Assembly (NCBI GenBank): GCA_022616055.1
Contig: JAKEFM010000164.1
Span: forward strand, 1-52,227
Source: Planctomycetota bacterium
Lineage (GTDB): Bacteria > Planctomycetota > UBA1135 > JAKEFM01
DNA length: 52,227 nt
Direction of reading: 5' to 3'
Part shown: positions 32,033 through 40,966 of the stretch, one piece after another
Position numbering within the stretch: position 1 is the first letter of the stretch
Layout: the number at the start of each line of letters is the position of its first letter
Translations under genes and position numbers: made by a program
Notes under the pieces: generated by a model
What the model was told of the DNA's origin: nothing
Seen by the model: the letters and a program-made list of their open reading frames with translations, nothing else
The model's database searches: none

Positions 32033-33358
32033 TCAGGCCGAACAGAGGATCCCTCCGTAGGCTTCGCGGAAACGATCGTAGTTCTCGGCGATCGACGGAG
32101 GAGGTTCCGGCGCGAGAGACGACAGGGAATCGGGAGATTCCAGGCAACGCCGGAGGCAGTCGGCGAGGCCCGCGATGTCGCCGGGCGGAAAGAGCCAGCC
32201 GTCGCGCCCCTCCCGAACCGCCTCCGCCAGCCCTCCCAGCCGGGAGGCGATCACGGGGACGCCCGCTTGACGCGCCTCGAGGATCACCAGCGGGGTGTTC
32301 TCGTACCACACCGAGGGGACGACGAGGAGATCGAGCTCCCCGAGGACCTGCCCGAGTCGCGACCGGTCGAAGTGACCCTCGAACCGGATCCGGGGATCTC
32401 CGGCTCCCCTCGTCTGCAGCCTCTCGATGTACTCGCGGAAGGGCTCGTCCGTGAGCCGCCCGTGGACGGACAGGACGACATTCCCCTCGATGGCCCGGAC
32501 CGCCTCGACCGCGACATGCGGGGCCTTCCACGGAGAGAGGACTCCGATGAATCCCACCCGCAGCGGGCCGCGCCGCGGGGTGGGGGCTCGCCTGCCGATC
32601 AAGCCCGGAGCGAGCCCGTAGGGGACCACGCGCATGCGTTCGGCCGGAATCCCGTTCCGGGCGAACATGGACCGCAGGAACTCCGACGGCGCGAAGACCA
32701 CGTCGACCCGCTCGAGCGCCGCCCGCAGGTACTCCGGGCGGCGGGCGAGAGCCATCACCTCCGCGGCCCTGTCTCCCAGCCCGGCTTGGAACCCCGCGTA
32801 CCCCGCGTAGGCCCGCACCGCCTCCCTCACATCGGGATCGAAGAACCCGGGGGAAAGCTCCGGGCGGTGACACGGGATACAGCCAAGGCCCCCATCCGGA
32901 GGACCCTCGCAAAGGCGTCCGTCGCTGCGCAACAGCGTGAAACGGGGGCAGAGGAACCAGTAATCGGTCAAGTGGACGACTGTCCGGATCTTCGAGTCGA
33001 CCGCCACGTCCAGGAGATCGGCGCCGAGGTTGCGGAGATGGAAGAAATGCACGGCATCGGGCCGAACCGTCCGCAGAATCCGCCGGAACGCGGCCGCGAC
33101 GACGGGATTGCGATAGTCGCGGAGGAGAGCGTTTCGAGACAGCCCCTCCCAGTGTCGGATGCGGAAGACGGGGATCTCCTCGAACTCCTCCGCATAGACC
33201 CAGACGTCCGGATCTCGGCCGTGGAACCATGGGACCAGCGAGCAGACCGTGACCTCGTCGCCCCGGCGCTTCCCCTCCCGCGCGACGGCGAGCGCGTACT
33301 GCTCCGTCCCGGAGTACGCCTCCGGGAACCACTGGTGCACGACGATGAGGACCTTCAC
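32033..33358 (-). CDS. Glycosyltransferase family 4 (GT-B)
   Basis: 441 residues. The N-terminus is KVLIVVHQWFPEAYSGTEQYA. The donor domain has VGFIGVLSPWKAPHVAVEAV, the stretch VPSVWYENTPLVILEARQAGVPVIAS (about 337-362) and DGWLFPPGD. A Cys-rich insert, LCPRFT...LCEGP...GCIPC (about 138-166), parallels that of the GT4 protein at 26344, so the two arms of the cluster carry related enzymes. It probably elongates a surface glycan. The start is 6 bases after the stop of the upstream glycosyltransferase, so they form one operon. Confidence 0.92.
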   Translation of the reverse strand: MKVLIVVHQWFPEAYSGTEQYALAVAREGKRRGDEVTVCSLVPWFHGRDPDVWVYAEEFEEIPVFRIRHWEGLSRNALLRDYRNPVVAAAFRRILRTVRPDAVHFFHLRNLGADLLDVAVDSKIRTVVHLTDYWFLCPRFTLLRSDGRLCEGPPDGGLGCIPCHRPELSPGFFDPDVREAVRAYAGYAGFQAGLGDRAAEVMALARRPEYLRAALERVDVVFAPSEFLRSMFARNGIPAERMRVVPYGLAPGLIGRRAPTPRRGPLRVGFIGVLSPWKAPHVAVEAVRAIEGNVVLSVHGRLTDEPFREYIERLQTRGAGDPRIRFEGHFDRSRLGQVLGELDLLVVPSVWYENTPLVILEARQAGVPVIASRLGGLAEAVREGRDGWLFPPGDIAGLADCLRRCLESPDSLSSLAPEPPPSIAENYDRFREAYGGILCSA

Positions 33359-33364
33359 GGTCGG

Positions 33365-34741
33365 TCAGGACTCGAGACGATCCTCCCCCGGCTTCTCCAG
33401 ACCGCGAACGGCGCTGTCGAGTCGGTATCCCGCGGCCTTGCCGGCGAGACAGGCGATCCCGACCGGCCACCAGGCCTTCTTGCTGAGGGGCCCGGCTTGG
33501 GGGTCCCAGCGTACCGGGGCGACCGGGGCGGCCGCTCCTCGACGGCGCCGGATCTCCTCGGCCCGATCGCCGAGGTCGAGGAAAACGCGGTGGTAACGTT
33601 CGACCTCCCGGGCCCAATCGTATCTCTCCCGGACCAGGGCTTGGCCCGCCGCGGCGATCCGATCGCGCAGGGATCGATCCTGGACGAGCCGGATCGTCTT
33701 CGCCGCGAAATCCGCGGCCCCCTCGGCGATCACCACCTCCTTCCCGTCTCGCGCGTCGAGTCCCGCCACACCGACCCCCGTGCTCACCACCGCTCGGCGC
33801 ATCGCCATCGCCTCGAGCACCTTTCCGCGCATCCCTCCTCCCAGGCGTAGGGGGGCGACGAAGACGGTGGCCCTCTCGAGCCAGGGCCGGAGGTCGGGCA
33901 CGCGCCCGGTCACCGTGACTCCCGGTTCGTCCGACAGAGCCATCACCTCCGGTGTCGGATGGCTGCCGACGAGATAGAGTCGACAGTCGGGAAGCGCCTT
34001 GCGGACGCGGGGGAGGATCTCCCGGACGCAGTAGACGGCCGCGTCCGTATTCGGGTGGTGCTCGTAGTACGCGGTGAAGGCAAGCGTGCAGGGCTCCTGT
34101 GGCTCGCCGCGGGGCTGGAAGTGCTCCGAGTCGACTCCCAGAGGGCTCACCTCCACCGGCAGCCCCCGGGAGTACCGCAGGAGGGCTTGCCGGTCTTCCC
34201 GACTCATCACGAACACCTTGTCGAACCGTTCGCAGGCGTCGCGTTCGAACCGGATCATCCGCAGGCTGTTCACGAGACGCTTCCAACGCTCCCTCCGGAG
34301 GAGGCCCTGGGCGGCTCCCGCCTTGCGAAGCGCTGCGTACTGCACTTCGAGGTGCGTCAGGACGGCGGGGAGGGGGAGCACGCTCGGCAAGACACACGTC
34401 GACTCGAGGTACTCCGCGAGCAGGATCTCGAAGCGCCCTCCTCCGAGCTCGGTCGCGACCTCCCGCGCGAGTCGGGGGTCCCCCCATTCCCGGAGGAAGT
34501 ACGGGGGGCTCATCCCCATGAAGTTGGGCAATCCAGGAGCCTGCCCTCGGAGGACGAGGCGGACCCTCGCGCAGAACGCCTCGAGCGCCGGGACATGCTC
34601 CCGCTCCGACTCGCGACTGATGAAGGAGAGGAGGTGGAGCTCGTGATGGCGCGCAAGCCCCCGAAGGAGATGGAAGGAGCGCGCTCCCCCCGCGTGGATT
34701 CCCACGGCGGGGAGCTGTGCGCTCACGCAGAGGACCCGCAC
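33365..34741 (-). CDS. Glycosyltransferase family 4 (GT-B)
   Basis: 458 residues. The N-terminus is RVLCVSAQLPAVGIHAGGARSFHLLRGLA. The donor domain has LAFTAYYEHHPNTDAAVYCV, LYLVGSHPTPEVMAL, VTGRVPDLRPWLERATVFVAPLRLGGGMRGKVLEAMAMRRAVVST (about 290-335 in pieces) and GVAGLDARDGKEVVIAE. This is the WcaI/PelF-like style of group 1 transferase with a glycine-rich donor loop. The C-terminal 50 residues are extra. It is part of the minus-strand operon and presumably acts on the same glycan. The ATG start is at 34741. Confidence 0.9.
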   Translation of the reverse strand: MRVLCVSAQLPAVGIHAGGARSFHLLRGLARHHELHLLSFISRESEREHVPALEAFCARVRLVLRGQAPGLPNFMGMSPPYFLREWGDPRLAREVATELGGGRFEILLAEYLESTCVLPSVLPLPAVLTHLEVQYAALRKAGAAQGLLRRERWKRLVNSLRMIRFERDACERFDKVFVMSREDRQALLRYSRGLPVEVSPLGVDSEHFQPRGEPQEPCTLAFTAYYEHHPNTDAAVYCVREILPRVRKALPDCRLYLVGSHPTPEVMALSDEPGVTVTGRVPDLRPWLERATVFVAPLRLGGGMRGKVLEAMAMRRAVVSTGVGVAGLDARDGKEVVIAEGAADFAAKTIRLVQDRSLRDRIAAAGQALVRERYDWAREVERYHRVFLDLGDRAEEIRRRRGAAAPVAPVRWDPQAGPLSKKAWWPVGIACLAGKAAGYRLDSAVRGLEKPGEDRLES

Positions 34742-34774
34742 GGTCCTATCGAGGAGCGGTCTGGAGACGCCGCG

Positions 34775-35647
34775 TCATCTCGGGTAGCTTCGGAGCAACC
34801 GATTCCCCTTGAAGACGAGCCACGGGCGGAGGAACGGGAAGAGGAATTCCGCGGAGGTCCGGATCCGGCGTTCCTGGACTCCTCTCAGGAGTTCGGCGCA
34901 CCTCCTCCCCGAGACCAGGTCGGCGACCATGTCGAAGAGCGAGTACTTCTCGCCGACGCTGCGCCACCCGAATCCCTCCTGCAGGCAGCGTCGGCGGAGG
35001 GAATCGAGATCGTAGTTGTGGGTGTGATAGACGGCGGCGTCAGGACGGTGGGCGATCCGGAAGCCTCGGGCGGCCGCAGCGCGCTGCCATTTCTTGTCCT
35101 CCATGATGTCGGCTCCGCCGAACGGACAAGCCTCCAGGGCCGCGCGCCGGAACGCGGCGTTCACCGTCGAGAAGCCGATCCCCTCGTAGCGTTCGATCCA
35201 CCGTTTGGCTTCGCGCGTGAAGTAGAACCGGTTGCCACAGGAGTCCCAGAAGAATCGCGGGACGTCCGGAGACTCCCGGATTCCCCCCTGAACCGCCGCG
35301 TACTCGGTCCCCGCGCACAGCGGTTCCACGATCCGCTCGAGCCAGTCCTCCGAGCATGGCACCGCGTCCTGATTCAAGTAGACGACGTACCTTCCCCGGG
35401 AGAGGGAGACCCCGAGGTCCCGGGTGAGGCCGTGGTTGAATTCGGACGAGGGGATCGTGACGAGACGCACCGGGAACCGCCGAAGGACGGCGAGCGAGTC
35501 CTCCCGGGAGCCGGAATCCACGACCACGACCTCGAAAGGTCGGCGCGTCGACTGAGCGAAGATCCGCTCGAGGCACGTCCCGAAGAGCGCGCCTCCGTTC
35601 TTGCTCGGAATCACGACCGAGACCTCCGGCGTCTCGACGGTCGGCAT
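34775..35647 (-). CDS. Glycosyltransferase family 2
   Basis: 290 residues. The GT-A core is VSVVIPSKNGGALFGTCLERIF, VVVVDSGSREDSLAVL, NHGLTRDLGVSLSRGRYVVYLNQDAVP (QDA at the metal position) and FGGADIMEDKKWQRAAAARGF. The arrangement resembles the family 2 protein at 27691 and rhamnosyltransferases. The ATG at 35647 fits the family N-terminus; the longer open frame upstream is a shadow of the neighbouring gene. It lies between two glycosyltransferases in the minus-strand operon. Confidence 0.88.
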   Translation of the reverse strand: MPTVETPEVSVVIPSKNGGALFGTCLERIFAQSTRRPFEVVVVDSGSREDSLAVLRRFPVRLVTIPSSEFNHGLTRDLGVSLSRGRYVVYLNQDAVPCSEDWLERIVEPLCAGTEYAAVQGGIRESPDVPRFFWDSCGNRFYFTREAKRWIERYEGIGFSTVNAAFRRAALEACPFGGADIMEDKKWQRAAAARGFRIAHRPDAAVYHTHNYDLDSLRRRCLQEGFGWRSVGEKYSLFDMVADLVSGRRCAELLRGVQERRIRTSAEFLFPFLRPWLVFKGNRLLRSYPR

Positions 35648-35676
35648 GGACGGAATGCGGAATCCCCCCGGGATCC

Positions 35677-36708
35677 TCAGCGGGAAGCGGGGACGGGGAC
35701 TCCGTACGGAGTCGGTCGGGCGCGGGCCTCGATCCGGGTCACCCATCCTTGGAACGCCCCCACGGCGTAGCCCATCCACGCCCGCCTGCGGCAACGCGCG
35801 TAGAGGTCCTCGTCGTCCCTCCCCGAGGACACCAGCGCCTTCGCCGCCTTCCGCAGACGCCCTTCCTTCCGGAGGTTCTCCTTCACGAAGCCCGCCCCGC
35901 GGTGCACGAGATCGAAGTAGACCTCGGACTTGCCCTGCCAGTAGAAGCGCCGGAGGAACCACTCCGGGGTGAGGCGCTCGGCGTCGATCACGTGGAAGGC
36001 CTCGGCCGCGGGGATGTAGAGGATCTTCTTGCCGAGACGGGCGATGCGGTAGACGAGCTCGATCTCGTCGTAGGAGAGGAGGGATCGTTTCCCCCTTCGT
36101 CCGAAGGCGGTCGAGAAGAGCCCAACGCTCCGGAAGGCCTCCCTGCGGAAGGCGATATTCACTCCCCTGGGGTATTCGTTGTAGACGAGGTCCACCTCCG
36201 CGTCCCCCTTGTCGAAGAGGGCGAGGTAGGGGAAAAAGGCGGGCGTCAGCCAGCCGGGGAACTTCCCCTTCAGCAGGGGACGCACGGGACCCCCGGCGCA
36301 CCAGACATCGGGGCGGGAGCACGCCTCCACGAGCGCTGTCAACCACCCCGGCGACACCCTGGCGTCGTCGTCCGTGTAGGCGACGATACGGCCGCGAGAG
36401 GCCAGGACGCCGCGGTTCCTCGAGCTCGAGTGCCCGAGAACCGGCTCCCGCACCGCACGGACTCGACCCGGATGCCGCCGGACCAGCTCCGCGAGAACGG
36501 CCGGCGTGGAATCTGTCGACGCGTTATCGACGACCAGGATCTCGAAGTCGTCCTCGGGGAACCCCTGCGCCAGGAGCGCCTCGATCGACTCCCCGAGGAG
36601 GGAGCCGCGATTGTGGGTGCAGACGACTACGGATGCCGCGAGAGGCTCGCGTGGGGACGCCCTGGCGGGAGCAGGCGTCAGGAAAACGCTTCTTTCTTCC
36701 CCCTGCAT
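35677..36708 (-). CDS. Glycosyltransferase family 2
   Basis: 343 residues. The GT-A core is ASVVVCTHNRGSLLGESIEALL, ILVVDNASTDSTPAVL, LGHSSSRNRGVLASRGRIVAYTDDDARV (DDD metal site) and SYDEIELVYRIARLGKKILYIP. It transfers a sugar to an unknown acceptor of the surface glycan. It is the first gene of the minus-strand operon 36708-31491. The ATG at 36708 is preferred because the 50-odd codons upstream in the same frame are unlike the family. Confidence 0.9.
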   Translation of the reverse strand: MQGEERSVFLTPAPARASPREPLAASVVVCTHNRGSLLGESIEALLAQGFPEDDFEILVVDNASTDSTPAVLAELVRRHPGRVRAVREPVLGHSSSRNRGVLASRGRIVAYTDDDARVSPGWLTALVEACSRPDVWCAGGPVRPLLKGKFPGWLTPAFFPYLALFDKGDAEVDLVYNEYPRGVNIAFRREAFRSVGLFSTAFGRRGKRSLLSYDEIELVYRIARLGKKILYIPAAEAFHVIDAERLTPEWFLRRFYWQGKSEVYFDLVHRGAGFVKENLRKEGRLRKAAKALVSSGRDDEDLYARCRRRAWMGYAVGAFQGWVTRIEARARPTPYGVPVPASR

Positions 36709-37043
36709 GGTGGCTCGATCTCGAGATCCTGGGCTCCAGACTAGGTCCGTCGGCAGCCCGTCTCTCGGGGAATCGGTCCCAGATCGAGCCCATCCTCGAC
36801 CGGGGGGGAACCGGGGGCCGCAGACGGGGGACGATCGGACTCCCCCGCACGAAAACGCGCTCCAACAGACAACCACTGGATTAGACCCCGCTTAGGACCT
36901 CCGGACAAGGGGTGGGCCGACCTGAGGACGATCGGTATCCCTCCTGCTGGGATCCCCCGCGGTCCCGTCGAGCCGACTCCTCCGGTTCCCCTCGTTCACC
37001 GGCGCAGTCCTGCGCGGGCGGCGGACCGACGGGAAGGAGAGCC
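36709..37043. other. Intergenic region upstream of the minus-strand glycosyltransferase operon
   Basis: About 335 bases with no credible gene. It includes a less GC-rich patch near 36840-36890 that could hold the operon promoter, but no -35/-10 pair could be called. Nothing else was seen. Confidence 0.4.
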
Positions 37044-37361
37044 CTAGGTGAACTCCCCCTCCGGGATGCCGAGGATCCGGCGTCCCTCGGCGGTGATGAG
37101 GCGCGGGTGCCAGGGGGGATCGAAGACGACGGCGACGTTCACGCCCTTCACCCCCTCCATCGCCGCGACGCGGGCACGGACCTCGTCGGGGATCGCGCGC
37201 GCGGAGGGGCAACCCGGGGTCGTGAGGGTCATCCGGACGTCGACCTTCCCCATCGGGTCGACGGCGCAGTCGTAGATCAGGCCGAGGTCGACGACGTTGA
37301 CGGGGATCTCGGGGTCGAAGACCTTCCGGATCTCGTCGATCACCTCGTCGCGGGTCGTCAC
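37044..37361 (-). CDS. MIP18/DUF59 family protein (SufT-like)
   Basis: 105 residues, full length for the DUF59 domain. Motifs are KVFDPEIPVNVVDLGLIYD (about 13-31), VRMTLTTPGCPSA with the conserved Cys (about 42-54) and VVFDPPWHPRLIT. Members help assemble or deliver Fe-S clusters. No suf or isc gene is adjacent. The GTG start at 37361 aligns with the domain start. It follows the gene at 37383 by 21 bases on the same strand. Confidence 0.9.
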   Translation of the reverse strand: MTTRDEVIDEIRKVFDPEIPVNVVDLGLIYDCAVDPMGKVDVRMTLTTPGCPSARAIPDEVRARVAAMEGVKGVNVAVVFDPPWHPRLITAEGRRILGIPEGEFT

Positions 37362-37382
37362 CGGCCGGACTCCCGGAGAGGA

Positions 37383-37937
37383 CTAGTTCGGCTTCTCGGA
37401 GGCCTTGGGCCGGGTGCGCCAGAACTCGGCCGCCTGCGCCCGGAGGGTCGCGAGGAGGACATTGCGGTCGACCGCGAAGCCCTCCCCCTTGCCGAGGACG
37501 ACCTCCCCCTGCGGCCCCGGCTGGACCGTGAAGATCCCCGCGTGCTGCGCGACGAGGCACCGGGGGGGGGCGTTCCCCTTCGAGGGCCAGGGGGAGGTGA
37601 AGACCACGACCCGCCGGCCGACCCGGGTCTCCGCGGCGCTCGGCTCCTCGGAGGAGAAGATCCGCTGCCCGTCGATGTACCCCCCCACGAAGGAAGCGGT
37701 CACCGTCTCGGGCTGCCCCGTGTAGAGGTTCTCCCCCTTGACGCGGAGGTTCGTGTAGCCGGCGGGGGAGCCGTCGTCGAGCGGGAACACGCTGTAGGTC
37801 ACCGCCTCGATCGTCCCGACGACCGCGACGTCGGCGTACTTCTGGACCATCGTCTTGAGGTCGAGGGCCATCACGTCGGCGAACGCCGCCGCGCCGCCGA
37901 AGAGGAGGAGGGTCGCAGTCGCCCGGGATCGCTTCAT
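37383..37937 (-). CDS. Exported protein of unknown function
   Basis: 184 residues. A signal peptide, MKRSRATATLLLFGGAAAFA, is followed by a small beta-rich domain: YADVAVVGTIEAVTYSVFP, YTNLRVKGENLYTG, GYIDGQRIFSSEE and VVVFTSPWPS. The order of strands resembles proteins that describe themselves only as hypothetical in planctomycetes. No catalytic motif is seen. The ATG at 37937 gives the signal peptide. Confidence 0.65.
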   Translation of the reverse strand: MKRSRATATLLLFGGAAAFADVMALDLKTMVQKYADVAVVGTIEAVTYSVFPLDDGSPAGYTNLRVKGENLYTGQPETVTASFVGGYIDGQRIFSSEEPSAAETRVGRRVVVFTSPWPSKGNAPPRCLVAQHAGIFTVQPGPQGEVVLGKGEGFAVDRNVLLATLRAQAAEFWRTRPKASEKPN

Positions 37938-38034
37938 CGTGGGGGCTCCGTGGAGGGGGGTCGCGGCGGCCCCGGCGGGCCGAGCCAGGATTATCCGGGT
38001 CGAGTCGGCGAAAGGGGAAGGGGGTGGCCGCCGA

Positions 38035-38805
38035 TCAGAGCAGGGGAGCCCGCGCGCCGTGGTGGGCGAGGAGGAGGGTGCGGACGAGCCTCGGCAGGCG
38101 CTCCGGCGCGACGCGGTCCCGTTCGGGCAGCTCGAGGGTGATCGTCGGGATGCCGAGCTGGCGGCCGGCGTAGGAGCCGAAGGAGCCGGGCGTCGGATAT
38201 CCGATGTCCTCGCGCCGCGGCAGCCCCGACTCCTGCGAGAGGGCGCGCGCGAGCCGTCGTGCTGGTCCGTCCCAGTTCACGCACGCTAGAGGGGCGTGGA
38301 CGCTGACGATCCGCGTCGGGCGGAACCTCTCGAGGAGCCGCAGCACGAACCGGGTCTCGGGCTCGCTCGCGGGCTCCGGTCCCCCGCGGGAGGAGCCGTC
38401 CCAGTTCCACGCCGGGAAGTTGCGATTGAGGTCGACGCCGCGGGCGTTCCACCGCTCCCCCCGCTCGTACCCGTCGGGGTTGACGAGCGGAGCGACGACG
38501 ATCATGCCGCGGCCGAGGGAGTCGGGATCGCCGTCGAGGACCTCGAGGAATCGAACCGCGAGCTCGACGGAGGAGCGCTCGGAGCCGTGGATCCCGGCGA
38601 AGACGAGGGTCACGGGGAGCCCCGAACCGAAGACCCAGTGCCGCAGCGGGCGCCCTTCGATGGAGGCGGGCGCGTTCCGCTCCGGGGCGGACCCGACCGC
38701 GACGCCCGCGACCGTCGTTTCGAGCGGGTCCCGGCGGGCGGGCAGGGTGGCGCACGCCGCGAGGAGGAACCCCGCGGCCAGACTGGTCTTGGCGGGAGAC
38801 CGCAT
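38035..38805 (-). CDS. M14-family zinc carboxypeptidase lipoprotein (MpaA-like)
   Basis: 256 residues. It has a lipobox, LLAAC, at residue 18. Zinc ligands are His73 and Glu76 in GIHGSE and His171 in VSVHAP. Glu226 in TLELPE is the likely general base. PDGYERGERWNARGVDLNRNFP (about 111-132 in pieces) carries the substrate-binding Asn-Arg pair. This is the short form that hydrolyses murein tripeptide gamma-D-Glu-Dap bonds in MpaA relatives. As a lipoprotein it would act in the periplasm. The ATG at 38805 gives the lipoprotein signal. Confidence 0.88.
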   Translation of the reverse strand: MRSPAKTSLAAGFLLAACATLPARRDPLETTVAGVAVGSAPERNAPASIEGRPLRHWVFGSGLPVTLVFAGIHGSERSSVELAVRFLEVLDGDPDSLGRGMIVVAPLVNPDGYERGERWNARGVDLNRNFPAWNWDGSSRGGPEPASEPETRFVLRLLERFRPTRIVSVHAPLACVNWDGPARRLARALSQESGLPRREDIGYPTPGSFGSYAGRQLGIPTITLELPERDRVAPERLPRLVRTLLLAHHGARAPLL

Positions 38806-38919
38806 CGGGAACCGGGTGCGAAGTCTACGGTCTCGTCGGGGGAGGGGCCTCCGGGGCGGGAGGACCCCCTCAAGTCCGGTCCGATCCGCGACCGACCCGG
38901 CCAGGGAGACCCGCCCGCG

Positions 38920-39759
38920 ATGCGAACCCTCCTGAACCGCGCCCTGGTCGCCGCCCGCCGCGAGGCGGAGGAATCCTGGGGGGTCTCCCCCTCGGCGGCG
39001 AGGGCGTGGTTCGTCGCGCCGCTCCTCCTCGCCGCCGCCGTCGCCGTCCTCTGGCGGGTCGACCGGTCACTCCTCCGCTCCCTCGCCGAGGAGGACGGGG
39101 TCTTCGAGTGGGCCCAGGTCGCCCTCTTCGTCCTGGGGGCGGCGGCCGCGTTCGGCGTGGCGCGCCACCTGTCGAGGGGGGGACGTCGCGCGGCGGCCGC
39201 GCTCCATCTCGCCCTGGCCGCCGGCCTCCTCTTCATCGCGGGAGAGGAGCTCGCCTGGGGACAGCGATTCCTCCACTTCGACACGCCGCAGGGGCTGGCG
39301 GCCGTCAACAGCAAGGCCGAGGTCTCGGTCCACAACATCGCGTCGATCGAGAAGTGGTTCACGCTCGCCAAGCTCGCCGCCGGCGCCTACGGGGCGTCGG
39401 GGGCGTGGCTCGCGATGCGGGTGGGGGGGCGCCGCGACCCGTCGGCCTGGCGTCCGTTCGTCGTCCCGGCGTACCTCTCCTCGACGTTCCTGGTCGTCCT
39501 CGCGATGCGCGCGTTGCGCCTCACCGCGATGCGCGAGTCGCTCCCGGCCGGCTATTCCGAGACGGAGGAGCTGCTCCTCGCCTGGGGGACGGCCACGTTC
39601 GCCTGCCACGCGAGGCGGATCCTCTCCCGCCCGGCCGGGGAGGGGCCCGAGGGGGGACCGCGGATCTCCCGCGGGGCGTCCGCGACCCCGGACCGGCGGT
39701 CCGACGGCGGGCCGTCCCCCCTCCCGGGGGATCTTCCTCGTCGACCGACGGCCCTATAG
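38920..39759 (+). CDS. Multi-pass membrane protein with GEELAWGQR motif
   Basis: 279 residues with about five hydrophobic segments (28-48, 60-80, 92-110, 150-170 and 185-205). A conserved-looking block, LFIAGEELAWGQRFLHFDTP (about 107-126) followed by SVHNIAS, is known from uncharacterised membrane proteins where GEExxWGQ and a later HN are invariant. The reaction is unknown; the Glu/His pattern suggests a membrane-embedded enzyme or a channel. The ATG at 38920 has GGGAG upstream. The C-terminal tail is Pro/Arg-rich. It precedes ispH by 10 bases. Confidence 0.72.
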   Translation: MRTLLNRALVAARREAEESWGVSPSAARAWFVAPLLLAAAVAVLWRVDRSLLRSLAEEDGVFEWAQVALFVLGAAAAFGVARHLSRGGRRAAAALHLALAAGLLFIAGEELAWGQRFLHFDTPQGLAAVNSKAEVSVHNIASIEKWFTLAKLAAGAYGASGAWLAMRVGGRRDPSAWRPFVVPAYLSSTFLVVLAMRALRLTAMRESLPAGYSETEELLLAWGTATFACHARRILSRPAGEGPEGGPRISRGASATPDRRSDGGPSPLPGDLPRRPTAL

Positions 39760-39769
39760 TCTCTTCCCC

Positions 39770-40960
39770 GTGGACGAGACGCGCGACGACCCCTACGCGG
39801 CGACCGACACCCGCTACGCCTACACGAGCCCCCTCGTCGACCGCCTCCGCGAGCACGGCTTCCGCCTGACGGCCGGCCGCGTCACGGTCGTCCTCCCGGC
39901 GAAGTTCGGCTTCTGCTGGGGGGTCGACCGCGCGCTCGCGATGGTGAACGACGCGATCGCGAGGAATCAGGGCCGCCGGATCTGGCTCGTCGACCAGGAG
40001 ATCCACAACCCCCGGGTGAACGGGGACCTTCTCCTCCGCGGCATCCGGTTCCTGAAGGGCCCCCTGGCCGACGCCGCCGGATTCGACGGCGTCCGCCGCG
40101 AGGACCTCGTCCTGATCCCTGCCTTCAGCGCGGAAGTCGAGGATCGCCGGCGGATCTCCGAGGCGGGCTCGGAGATCGTCGACACGACCTGCCCCTGGGT
40201 GATGAAGCCCCACAAGCGCACCGAGAAGTACGCCCGGGAGGGGTTCACGACGGTCATCCACGGGATGGCCCGCCACGAGGAGACGCGGGCGACCTGCTCC
40301 CTCATCGCCCACGCCGGCGGCCACTACGTCGTCGTCCAGGCCCTCGAGGACACCGAGGTCCTGGCGGCGGTCCTCGGCGAGCCGGGGGACCCGGGCCCTT
40401 TCCGCGCCGCCTTCCGCGAGCGCCTCTCCCCGGGATTCGATCCCGCCCGGCACCTCGAGAGGGTCGGGATGGTGAACCAGACGACGATGCTCGCCTCCGA
40501 GTCGCGGGAGGTCGCGGCCCGGGTCCGCGCCGCGATGGCGCGGCGCTACGGCGAGGCCGCCCTCGCCGAGCGGTTCCGGGACTTCGACACGATCTGCCGG
40601 GCGACGCAGGAGAACCAGGACGCCCTCGCCGAGGCCGTCGCCGCCGCCGATCCCGACCTCCTCCTCGTCGTCGGGGGCTACGACTCCTCGAACACGAAGA
40701 ACCTCGCCCGGATCGGGGACGCGCGGGGGATCCCGACCTACCACCTCGAGAGCCCCGCCTCGATCGAGGCCCACCGGATCCGCCACCGCGACCGCCGCAG
40801 CGGCCTCGAGGTCGAGACGGGCGACTGGCTCCCCGCGGGGGAGATCACGGTCGCCTTCGCCGCCGGGGCGAGCACGCCCGACACGCTCCTCGCCGAGGCG
40901 ATCGAGCGGATCTTCGAGGCCGCGGGCGTCCACGCGCAGACACCGCTCGCGGCCCCCTGA
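39770..40960 (+). CDS. ispH: 4-hydroxy-3-methylbut-2-enyl diphosphate reductase, long type
   Basis: 396 residues. It performs the last step of the MEP pathway, giving isopentenyl and dimethylallyl diphosphate, with a [4Fe-4S] cluster. The three cluster cysteines are Cys49 (FGFCWGVDRAL), Cys141 (DTTCPW) and Cys276 (DTICRATQENQ). Other active-site blocks are QEIHNPRVN, MVNQTTML and GGYDSSNTKNL. The length and the N-terminal extension match the cyanobacterial/plant type rather than the roughly 310-residue E. coli type. The GTG start at 39770 is chosen. It probably forms a transcript with the membrane gene 10 bases upstream and the small gene 6 bases downstream. Confidence 0.95.
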   Translation: MDETRDDPYAATDTRYAYTSPLVDRLREHGFRLTAGRVTVVLPAKFGFCWGVDRALAMVNDAIARNQGRRIWLVDQEIHNPRVNGDLLLRGIRFLKGPLADAAGFDGVRREDLVLIPAFSAEVEDRRRISEAGSEIVDTTCPWVMKPHKRTEKYAREGFTTVIHGMARHEETRATCSLIAHAGGHYVVVQALEDTEVLAAVLGEPGDPGPFRAAFRERLSPGFDPARHLERVGMVNQTTMLASESREVAARVRAAMARRYGEAALAERFRDFDTICRATQENQDALAEAVAAADPDLLLVVGGYDSSNTKNLARIGDARGIPTYHLESPASIEAHRIRHRDRRSGLEVETGDWLPAGEITVAFAAGASTPDTLLAEAIERIFEAAGVHAQTPLAAP

Positions 40961-40966
40961 CGGCCG

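Noticed and set aside
31491-34487. A 998-codon minus-strand open frame
   Set aside because: Only its last 180 codons (coiled coil) look like protein; the rest is a shadow of two glycosyltransferase genes in the same strand but another frame.
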